From Pocillopora verrucosa (lineage: Eukaryota > Cnidaria > Anthozoa > Scleractinia > Pocilloporidae), in contig NC_089317.1 in the NCBI RefSeq assembly GCF_036669915.1, forward strand, positions 8,272,911 to 8,336,910: 64,000 bases of DNA, given 5' to 3'. How positions within the stretch are numbered: position 1 is the stretch's first letter; every line of letters begins with the position of its first letter. The position numbers and the translations under genes are program-made. Positions 22,501 through 31,849 of this stretch are shown piece after piece. Under the pieces are notes generated by a model. The model was given only the letters and a program-made list of their open reading frames with translations. It had not been told where the DNA came from and did no database searches.

Positions 22501-22836
22501 CAAAAGCTAACAGAAGAGCTTCCGTTAAATCTGCATTCTGTGTGCTTGTAGTCGCTTTTGTGAGATTCAACGAGCCTCTGGCCATCTTTATGCGGTCTTT
22601 GATGCCGAGAAGTCTGCTCTCCTGAGTTCGAGGAACTTCTATGTTGAACGAGAACTGAGGACCTCGATCCGTTGGACGCTTTTTTTGGGTACAGATGGGT
22701 TATTTCCCTCAGCCATAACGAATAAATTTCCCAATAAAAATATCTTTCGAGCAGCGACAGCCAAGACTTTTCCCCAAACTGAACTAGAGTTGTGAAATTC
22801 TGTCTCAAAATCGCACTTACTTGCGAAATCATCCAT
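19523..22836 (-). pseudogene. Kolobok-like transposase, multi-exon, damaged
   Basis: Exons on the minus strand with matching phases: up to 22023; 21913-21810; 21608-21499; about 21307-21240; 21133-21021; 20915-20820; 20712-20620; 20494-20394; 20174-20022; 19859-19740; 19660-19523 (stop). Recognisable blocks in order are a Cys pair (CCYCGKPLDC), MGGSPPKYYVNL, ITDARHDSS, HVAEVAHDF, LNSFDSWHG, WFFELSDK, RCHAESRC, TYWIESLHSV and a C-terminal HARNPNRLAETR. The three acidic residues in TDARHD, FDSWHG and ESLHS are plausible catalytic DDE residues. Breaks: a frame change near 22640, a TGA near 22205, a TGA before any donor in the ITDARHD exon, and a TAA in the exon at 21133-21021. The gene is therefore probably inactive. 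Superfamily assignment is inferred from these blocks plus the TTAA target. Confidence 0.7.
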
Positions 22837-23267
22837 ACTTTAGAGGTTTTGTCACAGAATATTGTCACAAATAATAATAGTCTGAGCATTGCGCATAGAA
22901 TGTTTCATGAAACCGCTAGTTTCAATGAGAATAATCTGAAGGCTCGGAGAACCAATGTTTATTAGGGGCTTGGGACATAAGCCGAAGTTACACGGCGCGA
23001 ATTTTGAAAAGACAACTGTACGAGTGTCTCGTCGACCGCAGATCGCGCTTTGAGCGGCCGAACGATAACTTAATGCCAATTAATATCAAAATGAGCTCAA
23101 TTATGGGAATTAGAGTCAACAAGACGCAATATCTTCTAGTTTATTGACACAAAAAAACACTAAAAGTGTGTCTTTTATGCAGACCGTTTCACTCATGGTG
23201 GGACCGTTGGTCGCCATATTGGATGAGTTTTGCATTTGAGCTGAAACAAAGGGGAGGAGCCAAGCTA

Positions 23268-23287
23268 TTTATAGCGCGCCTTCGTGT
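23268..23287 (-). repeat. Right terminal inverted repeat of the TTAA transposon
   Basis: Twenty bases immediately before TTAA at 23288-23291, the exact reverse complement of 17716-17735. Confidence 0.9.
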
Positions 23288-23291
23288 TTAA

Positions 23292-24684
23292 GAGGCGATC
23301 TTTGTAAGAGAGGTCCAGGGCATTTCGCATCGGAAAAAAGTTTTCCCTCAAACTTTACCCAATAAACTATCTTTGGTAACAAGTAAATAAAACCACATTA
23401 GTTTTTGGAAATACCTCAAAATAAAATTTTTAGAGCTCTCAAAAGTCAAAGCTGCAAAAGGCCCTTTTTTGACCTCTTGCGACATCGAAAATTTCAAAAG
23501 TTGAATAGCCCGTTCCTCGTATCACACCACATGCAGCAAAAAATATTTTGTACTCTTAAAGTGTGTGATATATAAGGTGTATAAAATGCATTTCAATTTT
23601 GATATTCGTTTATTCAGAGGCTCGTCATAATTTATTTAAAAACACTCGTTGGACAGCTTTCTGAAATTGGTTAAAAGTACTCTTTCTTTCTCGATTGATA
23701 TTGCTCAAGTCCAGACCAGACCATTAAAAACTCCGCTTGATTTCTGCTAATAATCTTGCACTTATTGATTTTCTTCGCCGAGGTGACTTCGAACTTTTAG
23801 CGATATTGCAAGCGTGACAGCCGATTATGCAAATTAGTTCATTGAGCAAACTCCGACCGTTTTATGTGAGTAGCTCAATAAATCTTAGAAGTAGAAAATA
23901 TAGTAGAAAATATAGTGGACAGAGCTTTAAGACCACACCGATTAATACCTTAAACATTTTAAAAGGCCAAAATTTGACAAATTTTATTATCTCGTGACGA
24001 AAGACGTCAACAACAACGTATCGAATATCATAATTTGATTAGCGCTCGCAAACCTCTTTTTAAAAATTTGGCTTCTGTTATTTCATATCTGAGTTCTGAT
24101 GGCTTACGCTATTCAAACCTGTATGAACATTTCATAACCAAACTACAGCATTCTATTTAGTGTAAGCGGCGATAAAAGCACACACTGAAATACACCGTGA
24201 CCACTGTCACATAATTCAATTGTACATTTGTAATTATCCTCAATTGCTTCTCCCTTCTTAATAAAGCAGCGATAACATCGCCTTTTGGATCCAAATTCTG
24301 GTCGGCAAGAATAAGAGAAATTTTGTCTGCACACCTGTCTTTATGAAAGTTTCTATTCAGAACTCTAGGGAGTTCTTGTGGAAAAGGACCCCGCGATTTT
24401 TGAGGAAATAAATTATTACATTACTTGTGACCGCATTTTTCCAACAATTAGCTATATCTATACTGTAAAGTGCGTAATTGTATTAGCTGTAATTCATATG
24501 TCTCTTTCGGTACTGGTTTGCTTGGGATTAATAACACTAAATTCTTGAAGCGGTATTCGCCAAAAGAAGTCCTGTTTTCAGTCGCGTTCTTCAGAAACTT
24601 CGCTCGAAGACTCACGAGGAGTTTCCGGTTTGTTTAACTTTCGCAAAACGTCAGGCAGTACTTGAAACAGAAATTTAATATCGG
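23292..24684. other. Mostly unassigned; possible zinc-ribbon remnant
   Basis: A minus frame at 24143-24334 has a Cys pattern (SKRRCYRCFIKKGE, then YKCT and further Cys) that resembles the C-terminal zinc-binding tail of piggyBac-type transposases, but the frame is short and isolated. The remainder is AT-rich with no supported gene. Confidence 0.3.
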
Positions 24685-25160
24685 ATGAGACACTGGCAGA
24701 AACCAAACCCAGAGAAAGTAGCAAAGGATATGCGAACTGCTTGCACAATAGATGGAGAGAGAATGTTCGATAGAACAGAGTGGTTATCCAACATACAGAT
24801 TCAGGGTTTCTTCTCGAGATTGTGCCTTAAACAGCGATCTAAATTACAACAAGAATCGGATGATGCCACCGACGCAGACGACCACTTGATAGAAGCATCC
24901 GCGTCTGATGTAGACGAAGGGTGTTTGAGAGAGGCGAGGAACACAGTAATGGATGAGATAGATTGAAACATCCAGTCATGTTTGATATCTATGATGTGTG
25001 CTCGTTGACAAGAGAAGCAAGGTTGTCTAGTCTCAAAGTCAAGATGCTAAGAGACATATGCGAACATTTTAAGCTCGCATTCAAAATGCAAGATACAAAT
25101 GCAGCACCTCTAGCAAAAATGGAGGAAATGATTTCGGAGTGTAGTTGTTATGCAATCTAG
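24685..25160 (+). pseudogene. Transposon protein remnant with SAP-like tail
   Basis: A frame from MRHWQKPNPEKVAKDMRTAC to MDEID-stop (24685-24966) is followed after the stop by a second stretch (24963-25160). This reads HPVMFDIYDVCSL and then a helical segment, SSLKVKMLRDICEHF, which looks like a SAP-type motif. The two parts look like one protein interrupted by a stop and frame change. Similar uncharacterised proteins accompany cnidarian DNA transposons. It has no tie to the TTAA element, whose right edge lies at 23287. Confidence 0.4.
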
Positions 25161-25314
25161 TTATGACGTGTATAAATCATTTAGCCAGAACGAAAAGAAA
25201 TTAATATACGCATGAGTTGGATGTATTCCCGTCAACGGTGAAATACAGGAATGGCTCCAGTCTCTGATCCGTCCGCCTAAACTGACTAAATTAGTTTTGT
25301 CAGCGGAACTTGGC

Positions 25315-25575
25315 AGCGGATGACTTTTTCATCGCCGGAATATCGCTGAACGACCTCGCTGAACAAGATAGAGTCTGCCTTCTCTTCGTTATGTAAGTAG
25401 CCATTTCTTGTTTGACACATCGGCGTTTTCACATTGATATTTCATTGTTCCGCTTCGAGACGAGATTCACGAGAAAGGAGTTAAGATATAACCTATTTGG
25501 TTTTTACTATTTTTATCATCCAATCATAGATCGGAGCCATTCCTGTATTTAGTCGCAAGTGTCCGCTACACGCGC
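25315..25575 (+). repeat. Inverted copy of 17359-17628
   Basis: The reverse-complement match to 17359-17628 includes the retained donor-like gtaagt near 25394. The pair brackets the TTAA transposon and the debris to its right. This suggests either an older element with these ends or an inverted duplication of a promoter and first exon. Confidence 0.7.
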
Positions 25576-26039
25576 AGCCATGTTACTTGTTTGTTGGCCA
25601 TTTTACTTAATTGTCGGCCATGTTTCTGGACCGATTGCATCACGGACTGGATCACGGATCGGATCACAAATCAAAACAAAATGAGTTTTAAAAAATAAAT
25701 AAAACTAAATCATTCACGACATAATTATACATGAAAAGTAGGAGTAAAAACTTAACATGTTTTGATTAAAATTAGAAATGTTGACAGGTCAAAATAAAGT
25801 CTGCGTGACGTGATAAAGCGCATGCCCCACTGGGAAAATTAAATCAAACAGTTTTGTAATCGTTTTTGGCTGTTTCCTCAAGATGAATACATTGATGTTA
25901 CAACTGATCAAGCAATGGGTGAAATAGAAGGATTACTGGAAGACTGTAGAATTTTCAAAGGAGATGAACCAGAAAAGATGAACCAGAGAACTCATCTATC
26001 CCGCTTGCCTCTCAGTATACAATGCCCATAAGAGCATTG

Positions 26040-27130
26040 AGAGGGCTATCGTGTGGATCGTTTTAGTGAAGAGTTCATTCTTGATTGAATTGATGCAGTT
26101 CATCCTTCTGTAATGCCTAACTCTTGTCAGGAGAGTCCTCATGTAGTCTTCAAAGCTGATGCTCTTCTAGATCACACTCTTTGCGACCCCTTCGCACTTC
26201 TTCTCCTCATACTCATTAGTCTTGTAGCTGTGCAGCCTCGCTCTCAAACCGACAAACTCCGTGGTCTGCTTTCCTCCAATCTCGTCTTTCATCATCCCAT
26301 CACCTTTTTGTTCTTTGAAGAGTGCATCTGGTGGTCTTTTGGATAGTTTGAAGTGTCGAACTTCGAAGCAAGATCACCAGAGATGTCGGAGAAGAAGTCG
26401 TCAGTCCTGATCTCATACATCAGTGAGTCAGTGTCTGTGAACCAGAGCCTCGCACGGTCACCATACTTCCTCTAGATGTAGTTGTAATAGAAGTCGTACA
26501 TGATAATCTTGCTCAAGTCGAGGATGGTGATGCCGAGGTAGACTTGCTTGTCGAATTTCAAGTGAATCTTCCGCATGTGAACCGCTCTCAGGCTCTCGTC
26601 GAAGAAAGTGGTGTGCTTGTAGCTCACTTTTGAAGCAAGTCTATTTGCCATCCCCCTGCTTCTGTTCCTTGCAGATCTTGATGTGTTTAGATCTCGCATC
26701 AAGGGTATTGAATGAATTCAGGCTCCTCTTGCAGAAGCGAACTAGTCCGTTGTAATCTATGACTTGGGAAAAGCATACCATTTTCATAGCCAAGGACGTT
26801 AATGAAAATCCCCTCGTTCTGCTCCTCGAACTGGTCTCGTTCAACTTCATTAGGAATTCAATCCCTGTGAAGCGCAGCTGCTCAGCCTTATCTCTCAAGT
26901 CTGAAATTCTCTCAGGGTGTGACTCGTTGGGGTTGAGCACCCTCGATTCGAAGTGGCCTTGTAAACACCTTCAACGCGCTAGCTGACTCATGAGCTGCAA
27001 ATCGAGGAAGTTGTCTGTGACTCCATACGAAATCCTTCCACTCGTCTCCTGTCTTTGATTCTGTCAGAGAGGGCTTTCTCAGACCAAGCATCTCTTCGAT
27101 AGCTGTGATCACTCTCCTTCGCTCATCTCC
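26040..27130 (-). pseudogene. Family-B DNA polymerase remnant
   Basis: The catalytic motif C reads FTDTDSLMYEI (around 26430). It is followed by a region typical of protein-primed or Polinton-type polymerases: FVGLRARLHSY, then KKCEGVAKSVI. A 5' block (26641-26940) has a Cys/His pattern of the zinc-finger-like N-terminal segment seen in these polymerases. Only a few hundred bases separate the two, so much of the exonuclease and palm region is deleted. Breaks seen: a TAG before the DTDS block (near 26475), a one-base loss near 26305, and a stop after the KSVI block. The gene cannot make an active polymerase. Confidence 0.7.
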
Positions 27131-27179
27131 TTCACCTCTTTCAATCCTTGGCCTGACGTACCTGCTCGGCCATAGTACT

Positions 27180-27949
27180 GGATGTTAATGTTTGGAACTG
27201 GCTGGTCAAGGAGGTTTGTTACTTGGTTAGAAGCCCCTTGTATCACCTCAAAAAGCTCCCGCTTTCTAAGTCCCGAGAAGCCTCTGAGTTCGAGTCGTAC
27301 CGCTTCTGCAAGCAGTCCAGGTAGTTACATGTTGTCCATTGTAAGAGACATAAAAATCCTTAGCTTTTTCACTCAACAGTCACCAAGCCCCCTGGCCTGT
27401 CGCCCTTACAGAGACTGGTATCCGGCTCCTTCTAGACAACAGCCTGATCAAACTCGACGTTCTTTGCAGTAATAAGAGCAGCACTAGCTACTACCATGTA
27501 TTTTCCGTGCTGAGTTTGCTCTCTTTCGTGACTCCTAAAGTCTTCTTGTTTCCAGCATTGCATCTGATCTTCGAAAGATCCACAGTCTGGATCCCCTCTC
27601 TCAGCATGCTTGCTCTCTCACTCTCAGTCAAGAAGAGGTCTTCTTAGAGCTTAAACAGGTCGTAGTGGTCTGTATCCTACAGGGACTTGACAGTCAATCT
27701 GTCAACCAGAGGTCTTGCCATGTTGTTCACGAGATTATTATTTGCATGCCCACTCACTATGAGGTTGAATTTGGGTGCAAAAGACCCCGGCACAAGGACT
27801 ACTCCTTCGTGAAGCTTTGGAACTGGAACCATCGAGACATCACCTGGAAATGCACTGTTCGGATTGAATGTGACTCTGTGGACTATGCGATGTCCTTTGG
27901 ACCTCTTCGTCTCGAAGTCTGGACTGATCTGACCACTGACTGCTTCCAT
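27180..27949 (-). pseudogene. Polinton-like structural-type protein remnant
   Basis: A minus frame begins at about 27949 and runs 90 codons, with segments such as FPGDVSMVPVPKLHEG and NNNLVNNMARPLVDRL. It then continues in a shifted or stop-interrupted frame (DHYDLFKL-stop-EDLFL) towards 27.2 kb. The composition (beta-rich, no catalytic motif) and its place beside the polymerase remnant suggest a capsid-type protein, but I cannot name the family. It is broken by at least one stop and by frame changes. Confidence 0.4.
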
Positions 27950-27966
27950 GTTACTAGGTGGATACC

Positions 27967-28878
27967 ATGGCTAACTCTGGAGAAAGAGACCCTCTCGTGG
28001 AACACAATGATGACGCCAATGATGAAGATGATGGAGGTACAACAAGGCTTTTTCAACCTGATTATAGTTCAACTCCAGAACCATAGGGTGTATAACATGA
28101 AATGACGACCACGAACGGAGAGGAGGAAGAAGAAGGTCCTAAGATGGTTGGAACTTCTTTCATTGAAAGTGTCATAGCGTCATGGGACTCGCTTACCGGA
28201 AATTTTCCTGAGGCAAAGGCTACAGAACTTAATGCGTCATAGCAAAACAAGAAGGTTGCAGGTGAAGATGCTCGGCCAAGACAAGAAGGCATACGACTTT
28301 TATACCGAAGTAAGGGGCACGAACAAGCAAAGGTTGAATCCAAAGCTCCATAATAAGAAATTCTCTTGGCTCAGAGCGTGAGGAGTTGATCGCTCAGAAA
28401 GACAAGGAGATCGAGGAACTGCACAAGTCCATTCAAGTAGATGAGAGGATCGCTGATGATGAGAACCAAGACTCAGCAACAAGAGGAAGAGCGAGTGAGC
28501 ATGTGAGAGAAAATCAAGAGAAAATTGGCGTTCTCGAGAATGAGAGAGGAGAGCTTAAGGCTGGCTCTCCACTTAGAGAGAGATTGAAAAACATCCTCTA
28601 GAAGTATGGCTTCACGGTATCGGCTTTCGTCTTTGCAGTCGGCACCACTATTGAAATGAATGTCAACTCACTGACAAGAAACCTAAAGTCTGTTGTCAAA
28701 TAAGTTGGATGCGGGTCTAAGACTCTTGGAGGCAAGATCGCCGGAATCCTCCCAGGTCTTTTCGGATCAATAGCACGCTTCGTCTTCAAGACTGCTAGAT
28801 CGGTGATCAGCTTCCTCGGTGAGAATCCATGGCTTCTGATAATGGGAGTTGCCGTCTTCGTGGATGAGAAACTGTGAG
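27967..28878 (+). pseudogene. Coiled-coil plus membrane-segment protein remnant
   Basis: ATG at 27967 (MANSGERDPLVEHNDD) opens an acidic N-terminus interrupted by stops near 28085. A charged coiled-coil stretch (28386-28601, rich in Glu/Lys/Arg) follows, then a stop. After that come Gly/Leu/Phe-rich hydrophobic segments (ILPGLFGSIARFVF, SFLGENPWLLIMGVAVF) ending at 28878. The order is acidic head, coiled coil, membrane segments. It lies on the opposite strand to both neighbours. Its role in the element is unknown. Confidence 0.45.
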
Positions 28879-28919
28879 CACTAAGATCAACCCTACTCTC
28901 ACCGTTTCATAATTAGATT

Positions 28920-30235
28920 CACCTGGTGTTACATTCACCTGAACTTCAGTGGAAGTTTACCTTTCGCCTTCCTTTCCAATCTGAAGTCTCTTGTGAACTG
29001 GATTTGAGGAATGAGAAGTCAATATATTGATCTTCAAGGGACCCTCGTCCACGTGCCTAACTCCAATTGGTTTCATCCCCAGGTTCATTGATTTGTTCAC
29101 TCTCAGTTTCATGCCAGCAGTTGCTTCCTCCAGGCCTCTATTATATCCAGCCGTGGTCTGGGTGCTGAGAAGAAGGTCTGAAGGCATGAGCCATTATCCT
29201 GGTGAGATTTCGAGATCGAGTCTGACTCGGGCATCACTGATGGCGAGTTGAAACCATTGAAGGCTCATTGAGATGTCTGTCTATCTGATAGTATCCTTGA
29301 CCAACACGAGGAACTCGCGCTGAACTTCCTTCACACTCCCTGATGAGGCCAAGATGGATAATCTGGCATTCACTTGGGCTCCGAGAATGCAGTAATTGAA
29401 AGCCTCAAGCGACTGATTCAATTGCCATCCCGGCTTGCGTCAAGCCTTCTGCTATGATGACCACAGAACCGTGAAACGAAAGTCTCTGCTCGGATCAAGT
29501 CCAAACTCTGCAAAGATCCTTTTGAACAATGGTTTGTCGTAGTTGTTGTTGGTCTGACTGAACGTTGAGCCACCTGGGAGAGATGATTCACTCTAGATTC
29601 CTCCCATCTCGAAGAGGATCCTTCCAGTAGATGTGGAACATCAGAAACAATCTGATCCGATCAGGAGCTTAATCGAGTGTCTCGCGAGGTATTCCACACC
29701 CACTCTTCGTCCACCAGAATACGAAGTTGAGCTGTTGAGGCCAGTAGTTCATATTTCGTCTTGCAAGCGATTTCTTCGCTTCTTCACCTGAAGTAAGTGT
29801 GCCCTTCATGTCCGTGAATATCTCTCTGAACTTGGCTCTAGAGTGCTGAGATGGAGTGACGAAGATCTTAACCTCATCATTCAAGGAGCTCCCGATGGGT
29901 TTGTCACCTCCATGAAATGGAACTGCCGGCCCTTCCCTCTTCACACCCTGGTTCAGAGTGAGATGTGTCAGGAACCCTCCAACTCCGCCAATGCCCACTT
30001 GATATCATCACCGCGGCATCTTTTGTCTGATCCTGAGACGCTCAACTGAACTCCATAAGACTGATTGAAATAAACCGCAGCTGTTGCCCGTCTCTTCTCA
30101 TCGAAACTGACTTGCACCTCGAACTTTCCCAGTTCTGCATTGGGATATTGTGCTCTGAAGTCAGCTTAGGTTTTTGTTCTTGCTCTGTCAACAATTCTCT
30201 ACGTGCATAATCTGATCTCAGCCAAGCAAACATTT
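28920..30235 (-). pseudogene. Second structural-type protein remnant
   Basis: Fragments in several frames line up along the minus strand. They include a Lys/Arg-containing start near 30.2 kb, LNDEVKIFVTPSQHSRAKF and NYWPQQLNFVFWWTKSGCG (29669-29998), and then shorter pieces down to a stretch containing TTAGYNRGLEEATAGM (28957-29187). Multiple stops and shifts separate them. No known catalytic motif is visible. By position in a Polinton-like element it may be a capsid or capsid-associated protein; that is inference. Confidence 0.4.
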
Positions 30236-30255
30236 TTATTGCTGGGAAGATATAA

Positions 30256-30852
30256 AATGGTTGTGTCTACGGTAATTACAGATTCAAATGAATGCACAGT
30301 TCGCTTCAGGGAACCTCTCGGCAAGTTTTAGTACATCAGGCTGCTGAGCTGCTCGTTCTACAGCTCCTGGTACAATTTTAAAAAAGACGGAGAGATTTCA
30401 ATCTATGATGATCAAGGCAATGCAAGGACTGAAAAAAATCTCGGGTCATTACACACCCAAAACCATCGGAGAAGGCCTCAAAAGAGCATTTCAAGCCCAC
30501 TTGATAACGCACAGGGTGTGATCTTCCTTCTCCTCTCGGCCTTGCCAAACAACGTCCGAAAGCCCCAACCTTTAGTAATCGCTTGAGTTTATTCAACGAT
30601 TACATCATCAACTGCGATCTCTTGACTGAGGATGAAAACTTGTTCAACAGTGATCCCTCAATGGTTCTTGGATATTTTGACGTGAGCGGAAGACCTTTTG
30701 AACGGGTGAAGTACTCCCCACTTGATTCCATGATGAGAAGGATAGCTTCAAAGAACTACACCTCAGCCATGCGGATATTCGTCATTGACGAGACGGGCAG
30801 CATCAACAATTTCAATGGTCACCCATTGAGGTTTAAAGTTGAAGCGATTTAA
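30256..30852 (+). pseudogene. Polinton-like accessory protein remnant
   Basis: The first part (from about 30256, MVVSTVITDSNECTVRF) is broken by a stop and frame changes near 30330 and 30430. The last 89 codons (30583-30852) form a clean frame with FNDYIINCDLLTED, DSMMRRIASKNYTS and MRIFVIDETG. The stop TAA at 30850 overlaps the next ATG (taatg), a compact arrangement usual in viruses and virus-like elements. Family not recognised. Confidence 0.4.
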
Positions 30853-31440
30853 TGCCTTCATGTGATAAAATGTCACCAGAAGATGTCATCCCGAGCGCTC
30901 CACCATTTTACCCTTATCTGCCTGGAGATGCAGGGAACTTCAGGTTGAAGAGGATTCGTGACTACGAGAAGGAGCCTGAGAGTGAAATTGATCGCTACAA
31001 ACAGGCTGCCAAGAAGTAAAAGAGAGCCAGGTTCATTGCTAACACGACACCAGTCACGAGAGGAGTCATATCCACCCTCCTGTCATCAAGTGCTCTAGCG
31101 GTTTCTTTGAATGGTGTCGGCTTGCTGATCGGTATGCCACTCACTGGTGTGACTGCCTTGCTCTCCTTGTCTCAAGTGAATTCGCTGTTGGTGACAGGAA
31201 GCTCTCAAAGAAGATTTCGAAGCATGAGAAGACCATCTCACTAGCTGAGGCGAAGTATCGCTCCATGATCAGCAGTCGCTTCTCAAAGGCTATTAGTGAT
31301 GGATCAATCTCGGATGCCGAGTTCATCTAAAGTGATGTCTAGCAGTACTACTCATTGAATGCCGAACTCAGACAACGCTCTACTGGGGGTGAAGAGAAGA
31401 TCACCGTCGAAGCTTTCAGAGAGAAAATAGAGAAATAGTA
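30852..31440 (+). pseudogene. Small protein with hydrophobic segment, broken
   Basis: It starts at the overlapping ATG (30852) and reads 55 codons, with PSAPPFYPYLPGDAG and a charged helix, to a TAA at 31017. It then resumes in frame with a hydrophobic segment (STLLSSSALAVSLNGVG) and, after a frame shift near 31170, a charged helix (KLSKKISKHEKTISLAEAKY) and further stops. Originally it was probably one protein with a proline-rich head, a membrane segment and coiled coil. Function unknown. Confidence 0.4.
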
Positions 31441-31603
31441 CTCGAAAAAACTAGTCTCCCTTTTAACACTTGGAAAGAGTTAAGATCGACCTCGTCAAGA
31501 GACAGAGTGGTTTCTCTCTAACCTTAACTCAAGACCGCAGTCTCTAGGTTAGTCGTTTGGTGGTCCTCTTACAAAATTTACTCCGTTTTCCTACGCCTAC
31601 TAA

Positions 31604-31742
31604 AATGAGAAGCTTGCGCGAAGCCGAAAGGAAGGCTTTGACGTTGGTTGAACTGCGAATCATGGCAGCAAAAGCTGGTCTGAGGTACTGCTCTGACTTG
31701 AAGAAGAAGGACCTCATGGATCCGATCCTGGGAAAGAGATAA
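31604..31742 (+). CDS. Short SAP-like helical protein
   Basis: An ATG at 31604 opens a 45-codon frame reading MRSLREAERKALTLVELRIM...RYCSDLKKKDLMDPILG. The two helices around LVELRIMAAKAGL resemble a SAP-type DNA-binding motif. It sits at the right part of the Polinton-like fossil and is short enough to be a fragment. Confidence 0.3.
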
Positions 31743-31849
31743 GCTGAAGTCAAGATGACCCATTATGTGCTCATGGACATGACGAGGAAGAGGGGAAGGA
31801 AGAACCACTTAAGATAATGACCCGTCTTGGATCAATCTACTAATCAAGC

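Larger units (their letters stand above)
17712..23291. mobile_element. TTAA-flanked DNA transposon (Kolobok-like)
   Basis: TTAA at 17712-17715 is followed by ACACGAAGGCGCGCTATAAA (17716-17735). The exact reverse complement occurs at 23268-23287, followed by TTAA (23288-23291). This gives 20-bp perfect terminal inverted repeats and a 4-bp TTAA target duplication around a 5,572-bp element. Inside are a plus-strand accessory gene (18036-19122) and a convergent minus-strand transposase gene (22836-19523). TTAA duplications are typical of the Kolobok and piggyBac superfamilies. The multi-exon transposase with TDARHD, FDSWHG and ESLHS blocks fits the Kolobok-type family better than piggyBac, but that assignment is inference. 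The flawless ends suggest a rather recent insertion even though the coding part is damaged. Confidence 0.85.

Noticed and set aside
24143..24334. piggyBac transposase C-terminal zinc ribbon as a called gene
   Set aside because: The Cys pattern is suggestive but the frame is isolated, with no transposase core nearby; kept only as a remark.
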